Source of the DNA: Micromonospora musae
Lineage (GTDB): Bacteria; Actinomycetota; Actinomycetes; Mycobacteriales; Micromonosporaceae
Reading direction: 5' to 3'
Length of the DNA stretch: 64,000 bases
Assembly (NCBI RefSeq): GCF_003626635.1
Contig: NZ_RAZT01000010.1
Coordinates: forward strand, 1 to 64,000
Both the position numbers and the translations under genes were made by a program. Below are positions 43,241 to 51,756 of the stretch, piece after piece. A model generated the notes under the pieces. It worked only from the letters and a program-made list of their open reading frames with translations. It was not told where the DNA came from and did not search any database. Each line of letters opens with the position of its first letter. The stretch's first letter is position 1.

Positions 43241-44727
43241 GCACCCGCGCCACCCAGCGCGAACTTGAGTCGTACCTGTGGGGCGCGGCCGTCCTGCTGC
43301 GCGGTCTCATCGACGCCGGCGATTACAAGCAGTTCATCTTCCCGCTCGTCTTCCTTAAGCGACTGTCCGACGTCTACGACGAAGAACACGCGGCGGCGCT
43401 GGAGATCTACGGCGACGACGAACTGGCCGACCTGCCGGAGAACCACCGCTTCGCCATCCCCTACGGCGCCCATTGGGAGAACATCCGTAGGGTAACGAGC
43501 AACGTCGGCGCGGCGATCCTCGCCGCCATGCGCGCGATCGAGTCAGCCAACCCCGACACTCTGCCCGGCGTGTTCGGCGACGGCGACTGGGGCAATAAGA
43601 ACCTGCTGCCCGACGCGACCCTCAACGACCTCATCGAGCACTTCTCCACCAAGACGCTCTCGGTGGCCAACCTGCCCGAGGATGAACTCGGTCAGGGGTA
43701 CGAGTACCTCATCAAGAAGTTCGCCGACGACTCCGGCCACACCGCCCAGGAGTTCTACACCAACCGGACCCTCGTCCACTTAATGACGATGATGCTCAAG
43801 CCCGAACCAGGAGAGTCGGTCTACGACCCGACCTGCGGCACCGGCGGCATGCTCATCTCCACCGCAGCCGAGCTGCGCCGCCAGGGCAAAGAGTGGCGCA
43901 ACCTCAAGATCTACGGTCAGGAGCTCAACTACGGGACGTCCGCCATCGCCCGGATGAACCTGTTTCTTCACGGGATCGTCGACGGCCACATCGCCCACGG
44001 CGACACGCTCGCCAAGCCGGCCTTCCTCGACCGCAGCGGCCGGCTGCACACCTTCGACGTCGTGCTCGCCAACCCGCCCTACTCCATTAAGGCGTGGAAC
44101 CGTGCCGCGTTCGCCAAGGACCCGTACGGACGCAACATGTGGGGCATCCCGCCCCAGGGACGCGCCGACTATGCCTTCTTCCAGCACATTGCCGCCAGCC
44201 TCGACCCGAAGACCGGCCGGGCTGCCATTCTCTTCCCCCATGGGGTCCTCTTCCGGCGGGAAGAAGCCGATCTCCGCGAGAAGTTGGTGAAGTCCGACCT
44301 GATCGAAGCCGTCATCGGACTCGGAGCCGGGCTGTTCTACAACTCGCCCATGGAAGCGGTGGTCGTCACGCTACGCGCCAACAAGCCCGCCGAACACCGC
44401 GGCAAGACCCTCTTCATCAACGCCGTCAACGAGGTCACCCGCGAACAGGCACAGTCGTTCCTGCGTGACCGCCACCAGGCCAAGATCCTCGCATCGTACG
44501 AAGCGTTCGCCGACGACGACGGCTTCGCCGCTGTCGCCACCCACGACCAGATCGCCGACAAGCAGTACAGCCTCGCGATCCCGCTCTACGTCACCCGCGC
44601 GGCCTCCGCCGACGGCGCCGAGCCCATGAGCGTCACCGAAGCGGTGAACACATGGCGAGCTGCGGCTGCCGAGGCCGACACCGCGATCGACGACGTGCTC
44701 GCACTCCTCCGACAGGTGACCCAGTGA
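43237..44727 (+). CDS. hsdM: Type I restriction-modification M subunit (second copy)
   Basis: A 496-residue adenine methyltransferase related to, but clearly different from, the preceding HsdM. It repeats the layout: LESYLWGAAVLLRGLIDAGD, FIFPLVFLKRLSDVYDEEH, motif I VYDPTCGTGGMLISTAAEL and motif IV VVLANPPYSIKAWNRAAF (NPPY instead of NPPF). Both active sites look intact. GGAAGGAG precedes the ATG at 43237. The two copies are probably an ancient duplication that diverged to form a heteromeric methylase with one HsdS, or to serve different recognition halves. Confidence 0.93.
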   Translation: MSTRATQRELESYLWGAAVLLRGLIDAGDYKQFIFPLVFLKRLSDVYDEEHAAALEIYGDDELADLPENHRFAIPYGAHWENIRRVTSNVGAAILAAMRAIESANPDTLPGVFGDGDWGNKNLLPDATLNDLIEHFSTKTLSVANLPEDELGQGYEYLIKKFADDSGHTAQEFYTNRTLVHLMTMMLKPEPGESVYDPTCGTGGMLISTAAELRRQGKEWRNLKIYGQELNYGTSAIARMNLFLHGIVDGHIAHGDTLAKPAFLDRSGRLHTFDVVLANPPYSIKAWNRAAFAKDPYGRNMWGIPPQGRADYAFFQHIAASLDPKTGRAAILFPHGVLFRREEADLREKLVKSDLIEAVIGLGAGLFYNSPMEAVVVTLRANKPAEHRGKTLFINAVNEVTREQAQSFLRDRHQAKILASYEAFADDDGFAAVATHDQIADKQYSLAIPLYVTRAASADGAEPMSVTEAVNTWRAAAAEADTAIDDVLALLRQVTQ

Positions 44728-45896
44728 CCCTCAACCTCGACAAGAGCACCTGGAAGCGCGTTGCATTCGGCGACGTCGTCAAGAACGTGAACGTCACCGT
44801 GAAGGACGCGGAAGCCGCCGGGATCGACCGTGTGATCGCGATGGAGCACCTCGACCCTGGCGAGCTGAAGATCAGCCGGTGGGGCAGTCTTGACGCCGGC
44901 ACAACGTTCACGCGCAGGGTCCGGCCAGGGCAGACGCTTTTCGGAAAGCGCCGCGCCTACCAGCGCAAGGCGGCCTATGCGGAATTCGACGCAATCACAT
45001 CAGCCGACATCCTTGTATTCGAGGCGGACGCAACTCAGCTCCTCCCGGAGTTGTTGCCGTTTCTTGTGCAAAGCGACGGTTTCTATGACCACGCGCTCGG
45101 CACATCGGCTGGCTCGCTGTCGCCGCGGACGAACTGGCGGGACTTGGCCAACTACGAGTTCGAGTTGCCACCCCTCGACGAGCAGAAGGGCCTCGCCGGC
45201 CTTCTCTGGGCCGTCGAACGGGAACGGCAGAGTGCGGGAAGCCTTGGCAAGGCGATTGGCAGAGTGCGCGATGTCGTGATTGACGAGCGGTTCGTCGGAC
45301 ACGGCGAAGGCGTGCTCCAGGACCTATGTGACAGCGACGGCATCCGAATCGGGCCGTTCGGTGCGCAACTGCACGCCTATGACTACGTCGAGGATGGTGA
45401 GTGCCCTGTCGTGATGCCGCAGGACATGGTTGACGGCAGGATTTCTACCGAGGACATCCAACGCATCACTAACGAGCGCGCCGACGACCTCGCAGTGCAC
45501 CGGTTGAGGGCCGGCGACGTGATCCTTCCACGACGAGGTGAACTCGATCGGCGTGCCCTCGTAACTGAGGCCGAGGAGGGGTGGCTCTGTGGCACCGGCT
45601 CGGTGCGAGTCAGAGTGCGACCTGAAGTTCCTACCCGTGCAGTGTTTCTCGCCCTCTCCTCCACAGCGACGGTTACATGGCTGAAGGCGAATGCGACCGG
45701 CACCACCATGCCGAACCTAAACGCAGGGATCGTGGCAAGAATCCCGATCTCGTTGCCAGAGAGTGCCGCATTGGACCCTGCCTTCAGCGAGATCGATCGC
45801 CTAGACGATGCCTTGGCTCTGACCCAGTCTCGCCTCTCCGGTGCTGTAGCGGTCATGAGGTCCTTGGCGACTGACATCTTTGGAGGGCGGGCGTGA
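44724..45896 (+). CDS. hsdS: Type I restriction-modification specificity subunit
   Basis: The 390-residue HsdS starts with GTG in the stop of the second hsdM. It contains two target-recognition domains: the first about residues 1-155 (ending TNWRDLANYEFELPPLDEQK), then the central conserved helix (GLLWAVERERQSAGSLGKAI), and the second from IRIGPFGAQLHAYDYVEDGE to NATGTTMPNLNAGIVARIPI. A final helix (EIDRLDDALALTQSRLSGAV) repeats the conserved region. It dictates a bipartite recognition sequence that cannot be predicted by eye. Confidence 0.9.
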   Translation: MTLNLDKSTWKRVAFGDVVKNVNVTVKDAEAAGIDRVIAMEHLDPGELKISRWGSLDAGTTFTRRVRPGQTLFGKRRAYQRKAAYAEFDAITSADILVFEADATQLLPELLPFLVQSDGFYDHALGTSAGSLSPRTNWRDLANYEFELPPLDEQKGLAGLLWAVERERQSAGSLGKAIGRVRDVVIDERFVGHGEGVLQDLCDSDGIRIGPFGAQLHAYDYVEDGECPVVMPQDMVDGRISTEDIQRITNERADDLAVHRLRAGDVILPRRGELDRRALVTEAEEGWLCGTGSVRVRVRPEVPTRAVFLALSSTATVTWLKANATGTTMPNLNAGIVARIPISLPESAALDPAFSEIDRLDDALALTQSRLSGAVAVMRSLATDIFGGRA

Positions 45897-48826
45897 CCTT
45901 CAACGAGGCCAATACGGTTCGGGATTTTGTCCGCGACCTTGTCCGCTCACCGGACATCCAGTTCGTCCCCGGCAGCGAGCTGCCGCGCCGGGAGGATGAG
46001 GTGCTGCTGGAGGGGCTGGTCAAGGACGCCCTGTCGCGGTTGAACCCGGTGATCGAGGCTGACCCCCGGCTGGCGGACGAGGTGATCTACCAGCTGCGGG
46101 CGGTGATCCTGTCCGCTCGGCAGTCCCCGAATCCGGTGGTGGCGAACGAGGAGTTCACCGCGTGGTTGACGGGGCAGAAGTCGATGCCGTTCGGCCCGGC
46201 GGGGGAGCACGTCACGGTCCGGCTCATCGACTTTGACGACCCCGAGCCGAGCGCCAACCAGTGGATCATTTCCACCGAGGTGACGTACAGAGTCGGGCGG
46301 GTCGAGCGTCGCTTTGACCTGGTGTTGTGGTGCAACGGCTTTCCAATCGTCGTCGGTGAGGCGAAGTCCCCGGTCCGGCCGGCGTACACGTGGATCGACG
46401 CGGCCGCGCAGATCAACGAGGACTACGAGGTCAACGTCCCGGCGTTCTTCGTACCCAACGTGTTCAGCTTTGCCACCGAGGGCAAGGACTTCCGGTACGG
46501 CTCGGTCGGCATGCCCGTCGGCCTGTGGGGTCCGTGGCGTGAAGAGGCCGATGATGACGCCCCGGTGCCGACCGGCCTGGCAGCGGTGCGGGAGGCCGTC
46601 GAAGGCGGGCTCGCGCCATCGGTGGTGCTGGACTTCCTCCGGTTCTTTACGGTGTTTGCCACTGACAAGAAGCATCGCAAGATAAAGATCATCGCGCGGT
46701 TCCAGCAGTTCCAGGCGACAAACCTCATCGTCGAACGGGTGCTGCACGGCCGAATCAAGCAGGGCTTGATCTGGCACTTTCAGGGCTCGGGCAAGTCGCT
46801 GCTCATGGTGTTCACCGCGCAGAAGCTGCGCGCCACAGCAGGGTTGACGAGCCCTACGGTGATCATCGTCGTCGACCGCATCGACCTGGACACGCAGATC
46901 ACCGGCACGTTCAACGCCTCGGACGTGCCGAACCTGGTTTCGACCGACAGCCGTAAGGAACTGCAGGATCTCCTCAGAGCGGGTGCACGCAAGGTCATCA
47001 TCACCACGGTGCACAAGTTCGGCGAGGCTCCGGGTGTGCTGGACGCCCGCGACAACATTATCGTGATGGTCGACGAGGCCCACCGCTCCCAGGAGGGCGA
47101 CTACGGGCGCAAGATGCGCGAGGCCCTGCCGAACGCGTTCCTCTTCGGCCTGACCGGCACCCCGATCAACAAGCGTGACCGCAACACGTTCATGTGGTTC
47201 GGGTCCGAGGAGGACGAGGGCGGTTACCTCTCGCGGTACTCCTTCCAGGACTCCATCCGCGACGGCGCGACACTGCCGCTGCACTTCGAGCCTCGCCTGT
47301 CGGAGATCCACCTCGACGAGGCCGCGATCGACGCCGCCTTCGGGGAACTGGCCGAGCGGTATCGGCTCACCGAAGCCGATAAGACCACGCTAACGAAGAA
47401 TGCAGCCTCGCTGGAGGCGCTAATCAAGGCCCCCGAGCGGGTCCGCAAGATTGCCGCGGACATTGCCGAGCACTTCCGGACGAAGGTCGAGCCGCAGGGA
47501 CTCAAGGCGCAGGTTGTCGTGTACGACAAGCCGACCTGTGTCGCATACAAGGCGGAACTTGATCGGATCCTCGGACCCGAAGCATCCACCGTCGTCATGA
47601 GCCGCAACGCGCGCGACCCGCAGGAGTGGAAAGAGAAGTACACCCCTGACCGCGACGAGCTGGAGCGGATCGCTGCCCGCTTCAACGACCCGGCCGATCC
47701 GCTGAAGATCATTATCGTGACGGCCAAGCTGCTCACCGGGTTCGATGCGCCGATCCTCTACGCTCAGTACCTCGACAAGCCGCTCAAGGAACACAACCTG
47801 CTCCAAGCGATCACCCGCACCAACCGGGTCTACCCGCCGAGCAAGACCCACGGGCTGATCGTCGACTACCTGGGCATCTTTGACGACGTCGCCAGGGCGT
47901 TCGCCTTCGACGAGAAGAGCGTCCAGCAGGTCATCAGCAACATTGCCGTCCTACGCGAGCAGCTCGGCCCGGCCGTCGAGACCGCGCTGGCCTTCTTTCC
48001 CGGCGTCGACCGGACGGTGGGCGGCTATGAAGGCCTCATCGTCGCCCAGACAGCGATCAGCAGTGACGAGACGCGTGATGCTTTCGGCGCAGCCTTCAGC
48101 GTTGTCGCCCAACTGTGGGAAACCCTCAGCCCGGACCCGATCCTCTCGACGTACGAGGCCGATTACCGGTGGCTCGCCGACGTCTATGAGTCAGTACGGC
48201 CTGCGGACGTCTCCGGCCGGCTTGTGTGGCACACCCTCGGCGCCAAGACGCTGGAGCTCATCAACGAGCACGTCACCGTCGAGGTGCCACGCACCGACCT
48301 TGAGACGATCATCCTGGACGCCCAGGTGATCGAAGACCTCATGACGGGCAAGTCGAAGGACGTTGACCCGGTCGAGGTCGAGAAATGGATCACCGCCCGG
48401 ATCGCCAAGCACATCGGCAACCCCGTCTTTGTCGAACTCGGCAAACGGCTCGCCGCGCTGCGGGAGAAGTATGCGCACTCCCAGCAGGCCAGCCTGGACT
48501 TCCTCAAGGAACTGTTCGCCCTTGCACGCGACACCGTGGCCGCGGAGAAGGCTGCCGAACATATCCCACGTGAGGAGCGGGGCAAGGCGGCCCTGACGGA
48601 GCTCTTCGAGTCACTCAAGGGCGACGAGACGCCCATCATTGTCGAGAGCGTCGTCAATGAGGTCGACGAGGTTGTCCGCGCGGTGCGTTTCGAGGGCTGG
48701 CAGAACACGCGCGACGGCGACCGCCTGGTACAGCAGTCTCTACGCAAGACGCTCTACATCAAGTTCAAGATCCACGACAACGACGTGTTCGAGCGTGCGC
48801 TCGGGTACATCCGTGAGTACTACTGA
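45893..48826 (+). CDS. hsdR: Type I restriction-modification R subunit
   Basis: A 977-residue translocase-nuclease. The N-terminal PD-(D/E)XK centre is FDLVLWCNGFPIVVGEAKSP (about residues 138-157, with D and E-x-K). The SF2 motor follows: Walker A HFQGSGKSLLMVF (about 298), DEAHRSQEGDYGRKM (about 392), GLTGTPINKRDRNTF (about 420) and AITRTNRVYPPSKTHGLIVD (motif VI, about 640). The C-terminal helical region binds the methylase. It starts with GTG in the stop of hsdS. All catalytic residues are present, so the restriction system looks complete. Confidence 0.94.
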   Translation: MTFNEANTVRDFVRDLVRSPDIQFVPGSELPRREDEVLLEGLVKDALSRLNPVIEADPRLADEVIYQLRAVILSARQSPNPVVANEEFTAWLTGQKSMPFGPAGEHVTVRLIDFDDPEPSANQWIISTEVTYRVGRVERRFDLVLWCNGFPIVVGEAKSPVRPAYTWIDAAAQINEDYEVNVPAFFVPNVFSFATEGKDFRYGSVGMPVGLWGPWREEADDDAPVPTGLAAVREAVEGGLAPSVVLDFLRFFTVFATDKKHRKIKIIARFQQFQATNLIVERVLHGRIKQGLIWHFQGSGKSLLMVFTAQKLRATAGLTSPTVIIVVDRIDLDTQITGTFNASDVPNLVSTDSRKELQDLLRAGARKVIITTVHKFGEAPGVLDARDNIIVMVDEAHRSQEGDYGRKMREALPNAFLFGLTGTPINKRDRNTFMWFGSEEDEGGYLSRYSFQDSIRDGATLPLHFEPRLSEIHLDEAAIDAAFGELAERYRLTEADKTTLTKNAASLEALIKAPERVRKIAADIAEHFRTKVEPQGLKAQVVVYDKPTCVAYKAELDRILGPEASTVVMSRNARDPQEWKEKYTPDRDELERIAARFNDPADPLKIIIVTAKLLTGFDAPILYAQYLDKPLKEHNLLQAITRTNRVYPPSKTHGLIVDYLGIFDDVARAFAFDEKSVQQVISNIAVLREQLGPAVETALAFFPGVDRTVGGYEGLIVAQTAISSDETRDAFGAAFSVVAQLWETLSPDPILSTYEADYRWLADVYESVRPADVSGRLVWHTLGAKTLELINEHVTVEVPRTDLETIILDAQVIEDLMTGKSKDVDPVEVEKWITARIAKHIGNPVFVELGKRLAALREKYAHSQQASLDFLKELFALARDTVAAEKAAEHIPREERGKAALTELFESLKGDETPIIVESVVNEVDEVVRAVRFEGWQNTRDGDRLVQQSLRKTLYIKFKIHDNDVFERALGYIREYY

Positions 48827-49010
48827 GCAAGGACTCTAGCGTGACTTGGCTTCGGCGTTGGGCGTGGCATGGGCATGAGGTTGGTCGTGTAGGCACTCGT
48901 GGGCCGCAAGCTGGGCCGACCAGAAAGAGTCAATATCGCGACCTGGCGGTAGGCGGCAGGGCATCGATCGCTGTAGCCTATCCGCCCAGCCTAGAGATCG
49001 GACTGTGGGC

Positions 49011-49542
49011 ATGGCCAACGGCGCAAAGCTAGCGAACGTCAAAGACGAAATCCGTGCGGTTGTCGGAAGCGACACAACTGCAACCGAGGTCGCCTCAGCG
49101 CTCGATGGGCTATTTGAGATTACGAGTTATAAGCGCTTCAGGGCATTCAATGCCGGGTACATCAGGCTTTATGCGATGCCAACAAAGACGCTTCGGGGCT
49201 CTCTTGTTATTGACCGCGAGGTCATGGTTTTAATCGCGCCATTTAGCAGTCTCCAAGCCCGTACCGTCTGTCAGCGCCGCCCTGCCCGCTGAGCGTCGGG
49301 CAAGCTGTGCAGGTCTTGCACCAGACGCTCTGATGGGCAAGCTCTACTGGATAGAACTCGGCTCCGTCATCGGTCGGGAGTGGGCTCACTTCCAAGCCTT
49401 TTTCAACGACAAGAAGCGTATGCAGGTTGCTTTTGAACTTCTGAACGAACGCCCAGACGCGCACGCAAAAGACGTCGACTTGGCAGATGTGGCCCTTCAG
49501 CGGCGTGAACTAACCTGGCTGGAAGAGAGGATCACTCAGTAG
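49011..49542 (+). pseudogene. Frameshifted gene, unknown family
   Basis: Two adjacent reading frames seem to be one broken gene. The first (from ATG 49011, a GTG lies at 49005) reads MANGAKLANVKDEIRAVVGS and continues to REVMVLIAPFSSLQARTV near 49270, then runs into a stop. A different frame is open from 49234 and continues naturally as ALPAERRASCAGLAPDALMG, then KLYWIELGSVIGREWAHFQA and DVALQRRELTWLEERITQ up to 49542. One small indel near 49268 would join them into about 177 residues. Base composition is less GC-rich than the surroundings, which fits recent acquisition. Function not recognised. Confidence 0.55.
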
Positions 49543-49783
49543 CCTATGGCCTGGCCCCTGGCGAATTGGGTCCTCAATTTCCGCCGCTTCGCGTGGCGGT
49601 CAGATCGGTCGCTTCGGCGTGGACATCAAGCTGCCAGGGAGCACATCCGTTCCTCGACCGTGTGTCGCGGGTTCAGGGGTGCAGGTCACGTCACAGCCTG
49701 GTCGGCAGTGCTGTCGGTGGTTGATCAGCCGGAGGAAGCAGACGAACTGCCGTTACCGGGCATCGTCACGGCGAAAGCTTCAG

Positions 49784-50011
49784 CTATCTGGGATGCTCAG
49801 TGACGAACGTCCCCTTGCCCTGTTGGCCCTCAACCAGGCCGCGGTCGCGAAGGATCCGTAGTGCCGCTTGTGCGGTGGAAACACTGACCTTGTGCTGCTC
49901 GGCCAGTTGGGCGTACGTGGGCAGCTTGTCTCCTGGCCCCAGCTCTCCACTCTCGATCTGCTCTGTGACGGCGTTGACGACGCGTAGATAGTCCGCGGGT
50001 CGGCTGGGCAT
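49784..50011 (-). CDS. Small GntR-type regulator
   Basis: A 75-residue protein consisting only of a GntR winged helix: YLRVVNAVTEQIESGELGPG, DKLPTYAQLAEQHKVSVSTA and LRDRGLVEGQQGKGTFVTEH. It has no effector domain, like the short regulators on actinomycete plasmids and integrative elements. It is divergent from the three-gene operon starting at 50427 and probably acts at the palindrome 50093-50106. Confidence 0.85.
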   Translation of the reverse strand: MPSRPADYLRVVNAVTEQIESGELGPGDKLPTYAQLAEQHKVSVSTAQAALRILRDRGLVEGQQGKGTFVTEHPR

Positions 50012-50077
50012 GTGATGGCACTCCTCGCTCGGCTCCTCGATTTGAGCACGAGGACGTCCTCAACTACAAGAGGCATG

Positions 50078-50106
50078 TTGACTTAGGCAAGCACGTTACC
50101 TAACGT
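50078..50106 (+). promoter_or_regulatory. Promoter with overlapping palindromic operator
   Basis: TTGACT (50078-50083) and TAACGT (50101-50106) are 17 bp apart, giving a plausible rightward promoter. ACGTTACCTAACGT at 50093-50106 is an inverted repeat with 6-bp perfect arms that covers the -10 box. Its GT...AC pattern suits a GntR-family protein such as the one encoded at 49784-50011. Confidence 0.55.
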
Positions 50107-50426
50107 CGTCGGCGCGGGTTTCCTCGCTCGGCAGCCTGGTTCCCGCGTCCTTGGGTGATTGCCCAGCGGTGTCGGGGCAGCGGCTGCGACAGAGGGCCCA
50201 TGTCGTCAGAGCAGTCCCGGCATCGCTGAGCCTGACGCTCTTCCCTCCGAGCAGGAGCGCCAACGCGCCAACAGCAACGCGTGGCACATCCTTCCGCTGC
50301 CCGAAGCGGCTGCGGAATGCACAAGCAGGCCCGGGGTGGGTGCAGGGCTCCGGCCGGTACGGACGCGCGGTCGTGCCGTCCGACCCCGCCCGCTTCGGCG
50401 CCGCAACCAACCGATCAAGGAGGGTC
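50107..50426. other. Non-coding leader between regulator and small-gene operon
   Basis: About 320 bp that carry no convincing gene on either strand. Frames here start late, lack ribosome sites and read as low-complexity Arg/Pro/Ser. The stretch ends in a perfect AAGGAGGG ribosome site at 50418-50425 for the next gene. With the promoter at 50078-50106 the operon would have a long 5' leader. Confidence 0.5.
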
Positions 50427-50681
50427 ATGGACTCGATTGACGAGATCCTCAGCGAACTACCCCTGCCGCCCTACGTCACCGCCGAAGACATCGGCTTCGC
50501 CGTCAAGGCGGTCACCGTGCACGCCGCCGAGCAGTGGCCCGACGGTCCGCGGTGCCGCAACGACCGCGCACACCACCCGTGCCGGCTGCACCGCTGCGGC
50601 CGCCGGGTCCTCGACCAACGCGGCCTCACCGACGGGCAGATCCGCATGCTGATCGCGGAGCAGGAGGCCTTGCAGCGATGA
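50427..50681 (+). CDS. Small protein with Cys/His cluster, unknown
   Basis: An 84-residue protein beginning MDSIDEILSELPLPPYVTAE. Its middle, GPRCRNDRAHHPCRLHRCGR, has three cysteines and several histidines that could bind zinc. AAGGAGGG precedes the ATG. It is the first of three short genes joined by ATGA overlaps. Similar short chains are found on actinomycete mobile elements, which suits the GntR regulator next door. No function can be given. Confidence 0.65.
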   Translation: MDSIDEILSELPLPPYVTAEDIGFAVKAVTVHAAEQWPDGPRCRNDRAHHPCRLHRCGRRVLDQRGLTDGQIRMLIAEQEALQR

Positions 50682-50941
50682 TCTATGTGACCGGGGAGCG
50701 CCTGCACCCGCACCACGCCCGCATCGCTTTCTTCGACATCCGGTGGCGCGGCCTCGACTCCGCCCAGGTGCAAGACTACCTCGACCGCGTGGCCGACGAA
50801 CTCGAACGCCTGCACCGCGAGCTGACCACGGCGAACACCGAGGCCGAACGCATCCGCCAGGCGCCGCGGCAGTGGCAGTCTCGGCACACCGGCTGCCACC
50901 ACGCAGACCAAGGTTCACCAAGCAGCCGGTGGCAGCGATGA
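50678..50941 (+). CDS. Small DivIVA-like coiled-coil protein
   Basis: An 87-residue protein. After a short lead it reads FFDIRWRGLDSAQVQDYLDR followed by VADELERLHRELTTANTEAE, which is the DivIVA-domain pattern (a 'F-x-x-x-x-R-G-Y/L-x-x-x-x-V-x-x-Y-L' start and a coiled coil). It overlaps the genes on both sides by 4 bp. DivIVA-like short proteins are common on actinomycete mobile elements and may act at cell poles or in conjugation. Confidence 0.7.
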   Translation: MIYVTGERLHPHHARIAFFDIRWRGLDSAQVQDYLDRVADELERLHRELTTANTEAERIRQAPRQWQSRHTGCHHADQGSPSSRWQR

Positions 50942-51201
50942 CTCCGCCCCGCTGGATCATCCACCTTCCCACCACCCTGACCAGCCTCGACGGGGCCATC
51001 GCCCTGGCCGCAGCCCTACGCGACTCGCTCGGTCACGTCACCGCCATCGACTTCGGCGAGACCACCCTCAGCGAGGAGGATCAGCAGTTCCTGCGTACCC
51101 GAATCTGGTGTGACGCCCAGCTCGACGGGGCCGGCCGCTGCCGACGCCGCGACGACCACGACGGCCCCTGCGGGGCCACGGAGGATGGCCCACGCCGGTA
51201 G
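50938..51201 (+). CDS. Small hypothetical protein, third gene of the short operon
   Basis: An 87-residue protein, MTPPRWIIHLPTTLTSLDGA then IALAAALRDSLGHVTAIDFG, ending in a Cys/Asp/Arg-rich tail (CDAQLDGAGRCRRRDDHDGP). Three cysteines and one histidine in the tail could bind a metal. The start is inside the stop of the DivIVA-like gene. No known family recognised. Confidence 0.6.
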   Translation: MTPPRWIIHLPTTLTSLDGAIALAAALRDSLGHVTAIDFGETTLSEEDQQFLRTRIWCDAQLDGAGRCRRRDDHDGPCGATEDGPRR

Positions 51202-51210
51202 CGTCCGGTG

Positions 51211-51575
51211 ATGCCCGACACCGCGCACGACGACCTGCCGGCCGGCTTCACGGCTCCCCAGCCGTACACCATGAAGGCCGTCGCCGGCGCTCCCCGCGGC
51301 CCCGGCGTGCACGTGGTTCTCGACGGCGGCGTGGTCATCTACGTCGGCCGGACCAGGCGGGGCGTGCGGGATCGCCTCCGGCAGCACCTGACCGGCAAGC
51401 GCGGCTTGTCGGTGCTGCGTCGGCCGCCGACATCGCCCACTGGCTGGGCCGGTGCAAGGTTCGCTGGCAGGAGACCGACAACCCGAAGGGTACGAAGGAA
51501 GCCCTGGTCGTCGCCCTCAAGCCGCGCTTCAACCGGCAGGCGCCGAAGCCACGTGACGCGGACGGTGGCGAATAG
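51211..51575 (+). pseudogene. Frameshifted GIY-YIG nuclease-like gene
   Basis: The first frame (ATG 51211, GTG 51208) encodes GVHVVLDGGVVIYVGRTRRG followed by VRDRLRQHLTGKRG, a GIY-YIG-type start. Near 51400-51420 the sense moves to another frame, which reads ADIAHWLGRCKVRWQETDNP followed by KGTKEALVVALKPRFNRQAP up to the TAG at 51573-51575. The original frame continues only as Arg/Ser-rich nonsense. A deletion with frameshift therefore broke a small GIY-YIG protein. Confidence 0.7.
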
Positions 51576-51756
51576 CGGAGCGGCGCGTGGGTGACTGCCC
51601 CAAGCCGGAACGGCTCCGTCCTCCGACCTTCGGCGCGGATCGATCTCCATAGGGCTGAACGGCCCCGTCGAGAATGTCGAAGCGCGCCTATGCTCTGGGC
51701 ATCGGGCGAGGCGGCGGTTGAGGGCCAGCTGCGTGGGGCGAGTTCGAGGGGCGCGC

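Noticed and set aside
49546..49803. Frame of 85 codons between the pseudogene and the GntR gene
   Set aside because: No ribosome site, no family features, and it overlaps the convergent GntR gene; left as non-coding.
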